A stretch of 64,000 nt of DNA. Source: Eupeodes corollae. Its lineage: Eukaryota > Arthropoda > Insecta > Diptera > Syrphidae. The first letter of the stretch is position 1. Each line of letters starts with the position of its first letter. The stretch covers positions 99,316,315-99,380,314 of the forward strand of contig NC_079147.1 of assembly GCF_945859685.1 (NCBI RefSeq). The letters are read 5' to 3'. Made by a program: the position numbers and the translations under genes. Below are positions 1 through 10,645 of the stretch, piece by piece. The notes under the pieces are model-generated. The model searched no databases. It was not told the DNA's origin and worked only from the letters and a program-made list of their open reading frames with translations.

Positions 1-1130
1 ATCTGAATCCTCTTGAAGGAGTGGACAAAATAAAAGATGTTCTAATTAGAGTAACTAAGAAAGGAACAACAGGTATATATTCTGAGGTAGAAGATCATGA
101 CTATAATAAAGTTCAACAAGTTATAATTCAATTATTCTCCATGAACAACAAAATAAAATTCATTAAATGTACTAAAAGAGCAGCCGAAATCAAAACCGAG
201 GAGGAGATTCACAAACAGATTTCCCTCTATCACACTAAAGAATCTATGCACAGTGGTATAAACGAAACATACTACACGCTGAAAGAAAAAAATTTTTTCC
301 CTAAACTTCACGAGCAAATACAGATAGTAATTAACAATTGCAAAAAGTGTCAGGAAATAAAATACGATAGGAATCCCATTAAACCAAAATATAACTTAAC
401 AGAGACCCCAAAACATAAAAATGAAATAATACATTTAGATATATTTCACATTGAGAAAAAAGCATTTCTAACTATAATCGACAAACTTACAAAATTTGCA
501 GTAGGGTATGTAATAACCGATAGAAATTGGAGAAGTAAAAAAGCAATTATTATTGAACATTTCTCAAAATTCGGTAAACCAAAAAAAATAATATCAGATA
601 ACGAATTCAAATCAGAACATATTTTAGATTTTCTTAATAGAAGCGAGGTCGAAATACACTTCACGAAACCTAATAGCCACACAGGGAATGCGGATATTGA
701 AAGATTGCATTCAACTATTTTAGAAAAAATAACAGGCATTGAAGAAAAAGATTTATCAATAGAAATGAAATTGCAATTAGTTCTAGATAATTATAACAAC
801 AGATATCATTCCACGATAAAAACCACACCTAAAATAGCTAAAGAAGAAATTGATGAATTAGTACTTTATGAAAGAATCCAACAAACGAAAGTTAAGAAAA
901 TTAACAAACTTAATGAAAAACGCGAAACATATTCAGAAAAAAGAGAAGTAGGACCAATCAAAAATTACAAAAATGTTCGACATAAAAAACAACCTAGAAA
1001 TAAAATTAAAAATCTCAATAACGTACACATTAGCAATATTAAAAGACCTTATAAATTTTCAGGTAATAATGCTCCTAGTACTATTAGTAGCACAAACAAC
1101 ACAAGGCATACTTCAAACAACACTAATTAA
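1..1130 (+). CDS. Errantivirus Pol, C-terminal part (integrase)
   Basis: Open from the window edge, so the start lies upstream. It encodes the integrase that inserts the element DNA into the host genome. The HHCC zinc-binding domain is visible (His residues before 280, the CKKC pair near 340-350). The DDE catalytic triad follows: D in HLDIFH (about 435-450), D in ISDNEF (about 595), E in ADIERLHS (about 690-710). The C-terminus is Lys/Asn-rich as in 17.6-like elements. It overlaps the start of env by 158 nt, the usual pol-env arrangement in this group. No internal stop is seen. Protease, reverse transcriptase and RNase H are not in the window. Confidence 0.85.
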   Translation, partial: LNPLEGVDKIKDVLIRVTKKGTTGIYSEVEDHDYNKVQQVIIQLFSMNNKIKFIKCTKRAAEIKTEEEIHKQISLYHTKESMHSGINETYYTLKEKNFFPKLHEQIQIVINNCKKCQEIKYDRNPIKPKYNLTETPKHKNEIIHLDIFHIEKKAFLTIIDKLTKFAVGYVITDRNWRSKKAIIIEHFSKFGKPKKIISDNEFKSEHILDFLNRSEVEIHFTKPNSHTGNADIERLHSTILEKITGIEEKDLSIEMKLQLVLDNYNNRYHSTIKTTPKIAKEEIDELVLYERIQQTKVKKINKLNEKRETYSEKREVGPIKNYKNVRHKKQPRNKIKNLNNVHISNIKRPYKFSGNNAPSTISSTNNTRHTSNNTN

Positions 1131-2757
1131 TGAACAAACAGGTTATTTAAAAATAAAAATTAAAGATCTAGAAATTACTAACCAAACAAATACAATTCTA
1201 CATATTATAGACCCAGAAGAAATTCTGAACACAATAACACTCATACAAACTAACATTAAACACTTACAGATCGAAAACAAAGATATGATATTTAAAGAAA
1301 TAGAAACAATTATAGCAAAAATTAAGTCGATTACACCTAAAGAACAGAGAAGATTTAGAAGAGGTTTAATAAACGTAGTCGGAAACGTAGAAAGATGGCT
1401 CTTCGGAACCATGGATAATGAAGATAGGGAACAAATTTGGAACTATTTAAGAATATCAGAAGAAAACAGCCATAATGCAATTGATGCAATAAATGAACAA
1501 ATTAAAATAAATACAAATTTTAATGAATCGATAGAAACATTAAAAAAAACAATTTTAGATGATAGAGAAAAAATACTGAATACTTATAACAGAATACAAA
1601 ATTCTATTTCAAAAATTGTAAAAAACCAATTATTTTTAGATCAAATGACAAAATTACGTTTTATAGAAAATAAAGTAAATCAAATTCAAGATAATGTTGT
1701 ATCGGCAAAATATAATATAATACACCCCAGTATATTGACATTGGAAGAACTAAATGAATATGAAATTGATTTACATAAACTTAAATTAATTAAAATGGGT
1801 GTACTAGAATACAAAAACAAATTTCTCATAATCGCCATTAAAATTCCAAGAAATTATGTAACAGTAGAACAAAAGTTAATTTTACCTTTACCAAATGATA
1901 AACATTTTGAAATTGATTACGAAAACGAATATATAATAGAAATTAATAATAAAACATTTGTATACCAAAATGATGTAACTGTGCAACAATTAAAACCAAG
2001 CAAACATTGTATCCTAACTAAAGATTGTAAATTGAGACATAACAACAAAACTCAAATACAAATAATAGATGATGAAACTTTAATTGTAAAAAATGCATAC
2101 AAAGAAAAATTAAAACATAATTGTGATGACAGAGAAATTGTATTAAACAACAATTATCTTATTAATTTTTTTAATTGTCAAATATATTTGCTAAAAGAAA
2201 TTTTTTATAATAACAAAACAATTGTTCAAGAAAAATATTTTTACCCCGAAAATAATTTTAATACTTCTTTTAAGAAAACCATTACTTTTGATGATATTGT
2301 TTTAAATAATTTTGAAAATATAAAAGAAATTAATGAGTTAAGATTTCATAAAAATATATCATATGTAATAAACATTAGCATGATTATAATGATTATTTGT
2401 ATATCAGTAAGCATAACCTATTTTTGCAATAAAATGTATAATAAAACATACAATGTAAAACAAGTAAATTATAGAATTCAGGAGAATTCTTACTCAAACC
2501 GAGGAGGAGTTACATATGATATAGCAGCAACTACAATGCAACCGATAAGTGCAGCGTCGGCAATGAAGGGTCAACAGCACGATCAACCAAAAAGTGCAGC
2601 ATCGGCTAATAACGGTCAACAGCACTTCCAACCAATAAGTGCGGCATCAGCAATAAAGGGTCAACAGCTCAATCACCCACTAAATGCAATGTCAGCATTA
2701 AAAGAATATAAAAGCAAAGTCATAACCGATCAGCGGAGCCCAATAATACGTATGTAA
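973..2757 (+). CDS. Errantivirus Env-like glycoprotein
   Basis: A 594-residue ORF. In this group Env is a membrane glycoprotein made from a spliced RNA, so the true N-terminus may not be the first ATG. A hydrophobic signal-like stretch lies at residues about 28-45. A furin-type site (RFRR) at 127-130 is followed by GLIN and the conserved FGTMDNED block at about 144-151. A transmembrane segment spans about 464-484. The cytoplasmic tail holds four 15-residue repeats (about 523-582) around the motif SAASA..GQQ. The last part, from nucleotide 2508, lies inside the inferred 3' LTR, so these repeats are also U3 repeats. The frame is intact. Confidence 0.85.
   Translation: MFDIKNNLEIKLKISITYTLAILKDLINFQVIMLLVLLVAQTTQGILQTTLINEQTGYLKIKIKDLEITNQTNTILHIIDPEEILNTITLIQTNIKHLQIENKDMIFKEIETIIAKIKSITPKEQRRFRRGLINVVGNVERWLFGTMDNEDREQIWNYLRISEENSHNAIDAINEQIKINTNFNESIETLKKTILDDREKILNTYNRIQNSISKIVKNQLFLDQMTKLRFIENKVNQIQDNVVSAKYNIIHPSILTLEELNEYEIDLHKLKLIKMGVLEYKNKFLIIAIKIPRNYVTVEQKLILPLPNDKHFEIDYENEYIIEINNKTFVYQNDVTVQQLKPSKHCILTKDCKLRHNNKTQIQIIDDETLIVKNAYKEKLKHNCDDREIVLNNNYLINFFNCQIYLLKEIFYNNKTIVQEKYFYPENNFNTSFKKTITFDDIVLNNFENIKEINELRFHKNISYVINISMIIMIICISVSITYFCNKMYNKTYNVKQVNYRIQENSYSNRGGVTYDIAATTMQPISAASAMKGQQHDQPKSAASANNGQQHFQPISAASAIKGQQLNHPLNAMSALKEYKSKVITDQRSPIIRM
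2539..2718 (+). repeat. 45-bp tandem repeat (about 4 units) in env tail / LTR U3
   Basis: Units start at 2539, 2584, 2629 and 2674, each exactly 45 bp. The first three are close copies (core AGTGCAGCGTCGGC-like, then GGTCAACAGC); the fourth has decayed. The unit is a multiple of three, so the Env frame is kept. It lies downstream of the polypurine tract, hence in U3 of the inferred LTR. Confidence 0.85.
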
Positions 2758-2889
2758 CCCCAATGATCGCAGCGACGCTTGGACGGCGGATCATTCTGGT
2801 TTCTTAGTTTGTTATATTTAATATTAATAAATAAAGCGTAAGAGGCCTGTGGCCCAATAAAAAATAAATAAAAAGTTTTTTTTCTTTTC

Positions 2890-3235
2890 TGTGGTCACAA
2901 AAAACATAAATCGCGCGCCGTCCTACTGGAACCACATATCGTTTAGGTCCATATGGTTCAATTTGGGCCATAAGCAATTATTTATCATCGTTATGTAGCG
3001 CTCGCTGTTGACGGTGAATGTCTCACTAACGTCGTTTTCAAAAAAGTACGGACCAATTACGCCGGCGCATCCTGCCCAAAATCGACACTAAAGGTAACCT
3101 TTTACGGATGTATTATCCACCTGGTGAACCTCGCGTGGGTTGGTCTTGTCCAGTATACGCCAACTTTGCTTGTTAACAGAACCAAAAATGCGCCTCGTCG
3201 TTGGAAAGACAGACGTAAACACATTGTAGAGAATT
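2890..3235 (-). pseudogene. Tc1/mariner-type transposase remnant
   Basis: Read on the minus strand, frames interrupted by shifts give recognisable DDE-transposase blocks: NDEAHF (first catalytic Asp), GVIGPYFFEND, a SERY-type block and LNDMWFQ-DGA, where a stop falls at the second catalytic region. The HTH part and the C-terminus are missing. The same family recurs at 26325-28560, 32220-33110, 41440-41745, 42530-43620, 56840-57290 and 61440-62290. Non-functional. Confidence 0.7.
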
Positions 3236-4784
3236 GGAACAAGTATAAGTCCTTGGGAGAACAAATAAAGCTTTGAAGCATCCCAGCCTCTTTTTTCTCA
3301 AAGATGTGCTCACAATAGGCTTCAGAGAATTTTTTCAAAAAAAGTGGTTCCCCCAACTCCGACCGTTCTGTTTGTCTCTCTGTCTTCGTTTCTACAACCC
3401 AAACCATTGAGCAGATTTGGTTCAAACTTGGACATTAAGGTCTTCAGCAGATTCGCAGATTCAGAAATTCAGTAACCGTCCCCATACAATTTTGTTGGTA
3501 AAAATCGAAAATTCGATTTTTCTCAAAAACGAACTGATTTGTATTAAATTCTTTCTATTTTTATGTTCTTAGCTTGGCTTCTTTCAATTAAAAAAAAATG
3601 TTTTTATTGCTCAAATAGGGTACTTCCTAATGAACCGTTATTTTGTTTTTAAGTTTTCTCAAAAACTAATGAACCGATTTTTAAAAATATTTATAATTTT
3701 ATTTTGTAGTTTTAAAGAACAATACAACTTTTTTTGTTCAAAATTCGATATCTCGACAATGGGTCTTCATTTTTTTTTCGAAAATCAAACTCGAAACGTA
3801 TATTAATAAAAATGCATACTACATTTTTTAAAAATTGTAAAATTTTATATTTACAAAATTGATTTTAAAAAAACGCTCGATTTTCGAAAAATAATGTAAT
3901 AAATCGTAGTTTGTTTCATTAATTAAATGACATTTTAATTTTTGAAGACAAACTTAAAGGCAAAATTTAAAGTATAAATAATATTTAGAAACAGAGCTCA
4001 TGCGACCCATTCGTGCACTTTATTTCATTGGAAAACCCAATGTTTTGTATTCTTATACCTTTCTATAGTTGTGAAATAATTGGCTGATCTTAAATGATCT
4101 TTCAAAAAAGCATTATTCTAATTTTGAATGTGCAATTTTTAACGCTAAAATAAAGTTTTTCCAAACCAATTCCCATTTTAACTTACCTTCGAACATCAGT
4201 TATATAATTTTAAATCATTTTGGAATGGCTTCAACTTAATAATAAAACACCCTTTAGACTCTTGCTACACTTTCGTTATTAAAAAGATAGTATTGTTTAG
4301 TTTCAATTTAAGTCTTAAAACAGAACTTTCTAACAGTTCAGGAAAAGGATGTTTGTCTTAAATTAGTAGATATCCTGAGTTTATTGATTCAATTATCGTT
4401 CTATTGCTGGTGGTACCTTAAACTATATGAGTCTATCATTTATAGATACTTAGATAAATGACAAGTTGAGAAATTGTATTTTAGTTCAATAAAAGTCAAT
4501 ATAGCAAAAGTAAACAAACACGTGTGATATGCAAATACAGATGGTAGAAAGAAGTGTCAATGATAAGTACCTGCGCGTACTATCTATAACAGGGATTTGA
4601 GACTTTGTTTTTTTTTTAATTTATTGTTTCGGAAGTGAATTTAAAAAAAACTTCAGATGTTCTTATCGTGGAAAGCTTATAGGGGTTTTGTTTGCTTAGA
4701 AAAAGAACTTAGAATTCATTTTGAAAAACTATTTACAATATTGATGTGTATTAATCTTTAAATCTATTTTCCATTTTATTTCAG
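3236..4784. other. Sox100B intron, AT-rich, with an unclassified repeat at about 3270-3960
   Basis: No coding signal. 3270-3300 contains AAGAGGCTGGGATGC in reverse, an 18-bp match to the 3' end block of the palindromic repeat family found elsewhere in the window. 3360-3960 has the style of arthropod interspersed repeats (TCTGTTTGTCTCTCTGTC, then GATTTTTCTCAAAAAC-type lines). The rest is unique AT-rich intron, ending in a pyrimidine tract and TTTCAG at 4784. Confidence 0.55.
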
Positions 4785-6498
4785 AAACCTCAAGGACAGT
4801 GACAAGAAACCATTTATTGAATTTGCTGAAAAGCTGAGACTAACACACAAACAAGAGCATCCCGACTACAAATACCAACCACGCAGAAAGAAGGCCAAAT
4901 CGAATACAGCCAATTCTGCGAATTCAACAATTCCATCATCCACTTCAACTACCGGCAGCGGCAGCAACGGGAACAGCGTTGGCAGCGGTGATAATATAAA
5001 AGCATCGCAATGCAATCTAAAGTCAAACAATAATCAAAGGAGTAGTAATTCCATCAGTCGCAGAAACGAACTAAAATCTATTATGGATCCCATGAACATG
5101 AACAAAAACCATCGTTTCGGTTGCCGTGGACAATTCCTCAACACAGGAGGACTAGGAGTAGATATTTCAAACACAAGCACTGGTACCGCTGTCGGTATTG
5201 GTATCGGTGCCGGTACTCGACTGGCTTCTGTAAACCAATCAACAGAGATGGATTACACAAACACTGGCTGCGGTGATGGCAATCTATTAACTCAATATAG
5301 CCATGCAAATGGTACCGACCATCATGATTCCCTTTTGAAGTCCCTCACCGATAGCACTGAATCGTTTCGAAAATTCGATTACGTTCGTCAAATGGACTCA
5401 CCATGCTCCACAACGTCAAGCTCCAGGCAGTCAATTGTGGGTGAGGCAAATCCTTTAACACCCCCAGCCACGCCATACACAACTATTGGCAGTGTTCTTC
5501 ATCGATCCATGGCCACACCACCCCCTCTAGTTATGTCGCTGTCAGTTCCATCGACTTCGTCTTCATCAGTTTCATCATCATTAGCCAAAAATGAACACAA
5601 TTCGCCCGAACATTATGCGCTGGGTGCATCGGATCATCATCCTCAATACTCGAGCAATAGCTTAGAATTCCATCGAAATGGTGAAGTTCTGCCGGGTGCA
5701 GGCATCAGTTACCATCATCATCAGTCTCTGGGACTAGATTCGGCTTCTTCCCACCACAACGGCGGCGGCGGTGGAGGCAGTGGCAGGACATATGCCATTC
5801 ATAACTATTTGCAGCCGCAGCACGTTCAAAACCAAACGTCGCATTCTCAATCTCTGCCAGAACAAAACCTCGGCATGCATCATCAGCAGCAGCAACATGA
5901 TCTAACGGCGTCCTATGCAACATCAACGGCGTCGCCACACTCGATTGCTTCCCTTAATTATTTGCATACCCATCACCAGCACCACCACCAAATGGGCCAC
6001 AACTATTTGGCGCCATCTATCGTAGATGCTGACATCGATCCGAAAGAAATCGACCAATATTTGGATGGTCTGCCGCAAGGTCACATGTGTGCTATACCGG
6101 TGTCTGCTTCCTCGCCTTCGTCGTCGTCTCTTTCCCCAAAGTCTTATCATAACGCATCAACGACGACCTCCTCCAGTTGTGTGGCATCTTCTTTGGGCGG
6201 TATCATGACTTACAAAAACGAAGTCGAGTCTCTGCTCGAGTTGCAACCACTCGATAGAATAAATTCGCACTCACCCAGCCAACACCACCACCAGAATTCC
6301 ATCAACAGAATAACGACAACAACAACCACGTCGTCGTCGTCGTCTGCGTCGTCGACGACGGGAGGAGCATCGCTCAATATGCCAGGAGGAAACTGCTACT
6401 ACCATCACCAGGATACTGGTGTTTCAGCAGCACCAACATCGGTCACTGCTGGTTCCTACCAATATCACAACCTTTGGGGAAACTATGTGAATCCGTAG
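4785..6498 (+). CDS. Sox100B: Sox100B, last coding exon (SoxE-group HMG-box transcription factor)
   Basis: A nuclear DNA-binding factor of the SoxE group (relatives of vertebrate SOX8/9/10). The exon starts after a consensus acceptor (TTTCAG, 4784) and opens with the second half of the HMG box, NLKDSDKKPFIEFAEKLR, then THKQEHPDYKYQPRRKK, a nuclear-localisation type end typical of SoxE. The acceptor leaves one base completing the Arg of LWR-N, matching the known SoxE intron inside the HMG box. About 570 residues are encoded here. They are rich in Ser, Asn and His, with His/Gln runs at about 5850-5990. A conserved-looking acidic block IDPKEIDQYLDGL lies at about 6036-6074. The C-terminus is ...NLWGNYVNP. 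Earlier exons lie outside the window. The exon is much more GC-rich than its surroundings. Confidence 0.93.
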
Positions 6499-7011
6499 GG
6501 TTGACGATGGGTGGTGGGAGTGATGTGGGATTCGATTAACTCTGAGGCCATTTTTGAGAGTACTGGTGGTGTGGTGTCGTAGCTGTAGCCGTATGCTGTT
6601 ATGCCGGTGCGACACAGAATTTAATTATGCTGTCATGTGAATTCCCTCTTAACTCTCTATATAAAACTGTATACAGTCACTAAGTAAGTTAATAAATCTA
6701 GCAGATTGGTTTCGTAAACAATTATATTTTTTGTGTTAGCTTAAGCTTGTGTATCTTTAAGGATCAATTTAAAATGTACATACGGTATTTTTAAGTGTTT
6801 CAATAAAAAAAATAAGAATCAAATAAAATTAGGTAATTATATTTAAAAAGGTTTTGTCTTTTATTATATTTGCGATGCGAATATTCTTTTATGGAAGACT
6901 TTTCGCCACTTCTGGTTTAAACTGTGAAGTAAGAAAACTCAACGTTCAGGTTTTCTTTTTAAAATATGAGAAAATAAGAATAATAATTAGCTTTTAGTAA
7001 GGTGTTAAAAA
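6499..7011 (+). other. Sox100B 3' UTR and downstream flank
   Basis: Non-coding. A likely polyadenylation signal AATAAA lies at 6802-6807, with a further AATAAA-like run to 6830. No other gene is seen before the LINE at 7012. Confidence 0.6.
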
Positions 7012-8080
7012 TTAAGTTCTCAAGCAAGGGATTTTGTGGTATACCTTCAATGCTTTTCTTTTGGAATAGAACGCCCCGAAAATGAAATTGTTGGTCGAAG
7101 ACATAGCTCTTGGAATGTGACCTCGAACGAGTTTTATCACGAAATTGTCAATTCTGTTGATTCGAGCCCCGTTGTATAGGACCTCGTTGGAAAAGTAATG
7201 CACATAAGAAGATTTGGCTGTTCGATATAAGCCGGTACAGCGTCGTAAACACTGCCGCTTGAACACCCGAAACTTCTTCATCTGGGAAGGGGCAACGTTG
7301 AACCACACAGGCCAACCATAAACGATCATTGGCCAAATGAGGGCCATGTAGCAAATTACCTTCACTCTGGGGTCAAGCCGACTGCTAAGAAACAGCCGTT
7401 TCATCAGAGCGAAGGCTCCTCTGGCCCTGGTCAGAGCAGCATTTATATGTCTGTCGAAATATAAATACTGATCTAACCTAATACCGAGGTACTTCACTGC
7501 ACTTTTGCTCGTTAATGGCTGCCCGTAAAGATCAACGATGGCCATCTTAGCCAACGGAGTCCGGAACAGAATTGTCTCCAACTTCTGGACATTTATTTTC
7601 AGTTTCCAGTCATCACAATATCGCTGAATCGTACGCAATTGCCTTTTGTAAGACTACCTATCAGATCGCTGGTGTAAATGCTGAAGAGAATCGACGAATT
7701 CATCGCTCCCTGTGAAGACCATTTTTTATTAAGAATGTTGTGGCAGAAGTTACATTGCCACTTTTGACAACAAACTTTCTACCGTTAAGCATATCATAAA
7801 GTATATACAACAATGGCTTGCTTATGCCAAGCCTGCTCAGTTTTAGGTAATGACCCTCTAACCATACGGTGTCAAAGGCCATTTCCAAATCGACCAGAAC
7901 AGCACCTGTGCATTGTTGTTTTGATTTATTCCATTGGATATCAGAAACGAGTTTAGACGCAGCAGGAATTGTGTCATGACCCGCCTTGAACCCGAATTGT
8001 TTATCCGGAATTATTTTGTTGTCCGCAGCCCACTTAGTCAGAGCCCTCGGAAGAAGACTTATCGGCCAAAGATTAGACGG
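7012..8080 (-). pseudogene. I/Jockey-type LINE reverse transcriptase, broken
   Basis: Two minus-strand frames carry the middle and end of a non-LTR reverse transcriptase. The upstream frame (8098-7700) has the RT motif LVDLEMAFDTVW with the palm Asp. The downstream frame (7638-7012) has KYLGIRLD and the thumb/C-terminal region. A deletion of about 80 bp near 7640-7660, relative to the related copy at 58376-59548, removed the region carrying the usual FADD box and shifted frame. The 5' end is truncated at about 8080, where it joins a SINE head. Confidence 0.8.
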
Positions 8081-8120
8081 GTTGGCAGTCCAACGCACTA
8101 ACCATCATGCCGCGGGTACG
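8081..8120 (-). repeat. SINE head fragment joined to LINE 5' end
   Basis: On the minus strand this reads ACCCGCGGCATGATGGTTAG then TGCGTTGGACTG, the first part (A box included) of the tRNA-derived SINE seen complete at 50094-50395. It lies directly 5' of the truncated LINE in the same orientation. Confidence 0.65.
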
Positions 8121-8125
8121 TAAGG

Positions 8126-8577
8126 GTACGATAAGTTAGTATTTTTTAAATCAAAATAATATTCCTCTATTACTTAGGAAGGATGAAGCACTTGTAATAG
8201 CACAGGGTTATGATTAGAATGTAGTTCGTCAAAAACTATAGTCTGAGACACAGTGTTATTAGTGTTAGTGACAATGACAAAAAGATCTAACACTGAAGGA
8301 CTTTCTCTTTGACAACCGTAAGTAGAATTTAGTCCCTATTTCATAAATATTGACAGGTGACAATTCTACAAATTTTTCACATTTGAGTGACAAGTTTTCC
8401 TTGCATAACGTATTTACAGGTGATATACGTAAATGTCAGTTAAATACAATGACAATTTTGTCGTGACAATTTGTCATTGTGAAAATATGACAATTTTGTA
8501 GTGACAGTGACAAATTTGTCACTTTTATATTTTGGCAATCTTTTTGTAACGTACGTGAATTGATCGACAGTATTATT
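8126..8577. other. Non-coding region with clustered TGACA/TGTCA motifs
   Basis: No gene. Between about 8265 and 8535 there are at least eleven TGACA and three TGTCA pentamers, many as TGACAATTTTG or its complement. No terminal repeats were found that define an element. Confidence 0.5.
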
Positions 8578-9430
8578 AACTTCCTATAGGAAGTTATTGT
8601 AATGGATTCGATTTGTCAAATTAAAAATTTTGACATTTCTCGACGTTTCAAGGTCTTTAGAAAGATCTCTGTGCGTGACTGTGTACGTACGTTTGTACGT
8701 CCGTACGTTCGCTACGTGTTTTTTTAGCCTTTCATAGCTCAAGAACCAAAAGAGATATTGACTTCAAATAATTTTTTTTATGCAGATAATAAAGCATAAC
8801 GATGCAGAAAGGGCTCTCAAGAAAATTGTGTGTGGGTGTTTTTTTTTTAAAAACGATGACAATTTTGGTTAAACTTAAATATCTATTAAATATATATGAA
8901 CCAATGGCGCTAGAGACTTGAATTAAATTTTATATTGTATATTGCAATGTAATACAAATCAAATATATTTTTGGAAAAAAATCCAATTAACGGTTTTCTT
9001 ATAATTCAAAAAAACTGAAAAAAAAAATTGTCAACTCGAAAATTTTACGACTATAATATGATTTCATATTCAAAACAATTTTGTGCAACGAGAAATAATG
9101 TTTTTGACATCTAATACAATTTTGAGAAAAAACTTATTGACAATTTTTCTTACAAAAAATAAAAACCTAAAAAAAAAGTATAAAAGTTGGTAAAAATCGG
9201 TTTTCGACACACATATCTTTTCAAAACTTTGATATATTGGCTTCAAACTACTTTCATCTTTGCAAAATATTGTTTTCAACATTCATTGAAATTTTGAAAA
9301 AATCTAAAGTTGGTAAAAATAGATTTTCGACTCAAATATATTTTAAAAAATTGAGATTATGGCTTCCAACTAATTTGAACTTATAAGAAATATTATTTTC
9401 GACATTATTAGAATGCATTTTCTACAATCC
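8578..9430 (+). repeat. Palindromic-end repeat family, copy A (3' truncated)
   Basis: Starts with the perfect 18-bp palindrome AACTTCCTATAGGAAGTT (8578-8595), then TATTGTAATGG and a block ending in an ACGT-rich run (GTACGTACGTTTGTACGTCC, about 8680). AT-rich tandem units marked by GTTGGTAAAAAT follow. It lacks the 3' end block of the family and fades near 9430. No open frame of note. Confidence 0.75.
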
Positions 9431-9969
9431 TCCTCGTGGTGTGGTGTGTGAAATAGCTGGTGTTATCAGTCAACTTTTTCGTCCATAACCGCTATCTCCT
9501 AATATTTTAGCATTTGTAAATGGACTGAATTTTAAAGAGTCTATTATTACTATCGTTATCAGTCTGCCTACTCGAGAATTGGAGCTGGAACCTTTTGAAT
9601 ATATTTTGATCTTAAAGGAGTTAACAAAACTTAGAATAGCTGCATTTAAGTACATTTTTTTTTTTTAATTATTTACATTTTTTCTTATACTAATATTGCA
9701 CAATTTACAGAGATTTAGTATAACCCTACTTTACTTCTGAAAAAAATAATAATTTTATATAAAATTATCACAGTTTAACATAACAAACAAATCGAAGGAA
9801 AAAGCTACAAAAAAAAACCTTCTTCAAATTTTTATGAAACATGGTTATCCAAGATTGGAGAGAATAGGAGGCTGGGAAGCATCGAAAAACGCTAAACTCA
9901 AAAATGCTTTACAAGTAAATAAATAAATACAATCAAAATAGAAAAAGGAAATATGTTAACAACCAAAAA

Positions 9970-10000
<31 letters not shown>

Positions 10001-10163
10001 AAATCAAACAAAACAAATAATTACAATAATAATTAAAATAATAAACAAATAATCAAATAAACAAATGCATAAACATTTAAATAAATAAAAACAATAAAAA
10101 GAAAGTAAATATGATAAGAAACAAAAATAAATAAATAAATAAAGAAAGACAGAAATTAATAAA
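9431..10163. other. AT-rich flank with AAAT/AATA microsatellites
   Basis: No supported gene. 9470-9655 has a short minus-strand frame (61 aa) without recognisable motifs. 9905-10145 is dominated by AAATA/AATA simple repeat, the target region of the errantivirus at 10168. The same simple repeat continues beyond that element at 17746-17850. Confidence 0.6.
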
Positions 10164-10167
10164 TATA

Positions 10168-10645
10168 AATTTTAATTGAGTTTTCTCAAAGATTCAAAAA
10201 AAATCTTTCTTCCTGTTCTGGGAACAGGGCAACCAAAATAAAAGACCGTTTTATTTTAATTGAAAACACTTTTATTTAAGCGTCAGATCCCTTACCGTTG
10301 GTCGGGGGAAATCATCGGCTATACGTTGATAAACTTGTGAAAAAACTAAACTAGAAAGAGATCTGGAGATCCCTTTTATATTATTAATATGCTAACGCAG
10401 CAAACCTTTGTTTGACTGCGGATGATGCAATGATTCAATATTGTCAAATACTTTTGATATCCATTTGATACTCTTGCACAAGGCTGAAGGCCAAGAAGTG
10501 CTGATATGCAATTTATGTTTATTATCGTTGCATCATCTTTGAAGAATTATTACAAAGTGTTTAATTAAATTTGAAGTCAAGATTTTGCGTGGGTTTATCT
10601 TTGTTTGAAATTTGTTGGGGCGCACAAGTGTGCTTGGATATAACA
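10168..10645 (-). repeat. 3' LTR of the complete errantivirus
   Basis: Begins TGTTATATCC and ends AATTAAAATT on the minus strand. It contains the last 85 nt of env and an AATAAA signal in its downstream part. It is flanked on the left by the TATA target duplication. Confidence 0.93.

Larger units (their letters stand above)
1..2885 (+). mobile_element. Errantivirus (Ty3/gypsy group), 3' part, sense orientation to Sox100B
   Basis: The end of pol, all of env and the start of a 3' LTR of a 17.6/297-like insect endogenous retrovirus. The left part lies outside the window. A polypurine tract (GAGGAGG, 2501-2507) is followed by AGTTAC, a typical errantivirus LTR start, so the 3' LTR is inferred to begin at 2508. 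AATAAA signals lie at about 2826-2835. The LTR seems cut off near 2885, where a transposase remnant begins. Because the final Sox100B exon lies 1.9 kb downstream on the same strand, the element probably sits in a Sox100B intron. Both visible reading frames are open. Confidence 0.85.

Noticed and set aside
3270..3305. A sixth copy of the palindromic repeat family in the Sox100B intron
   Set aside because: Only an 18-bp match to the end block; no tandem units or palindrome nearby, so at most a fragment.
5705..6615. Minus and shifted frames within the Sox100B exon
   Set aside because: Created by His/Gln/Ser repeats of the true exon; Arg-rich or His-rich and without homology.
9905..10145. CRISPR-like or satellite array
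   Set aside because: It is AATA simple repeat without spacers; the host is a eukaryote.
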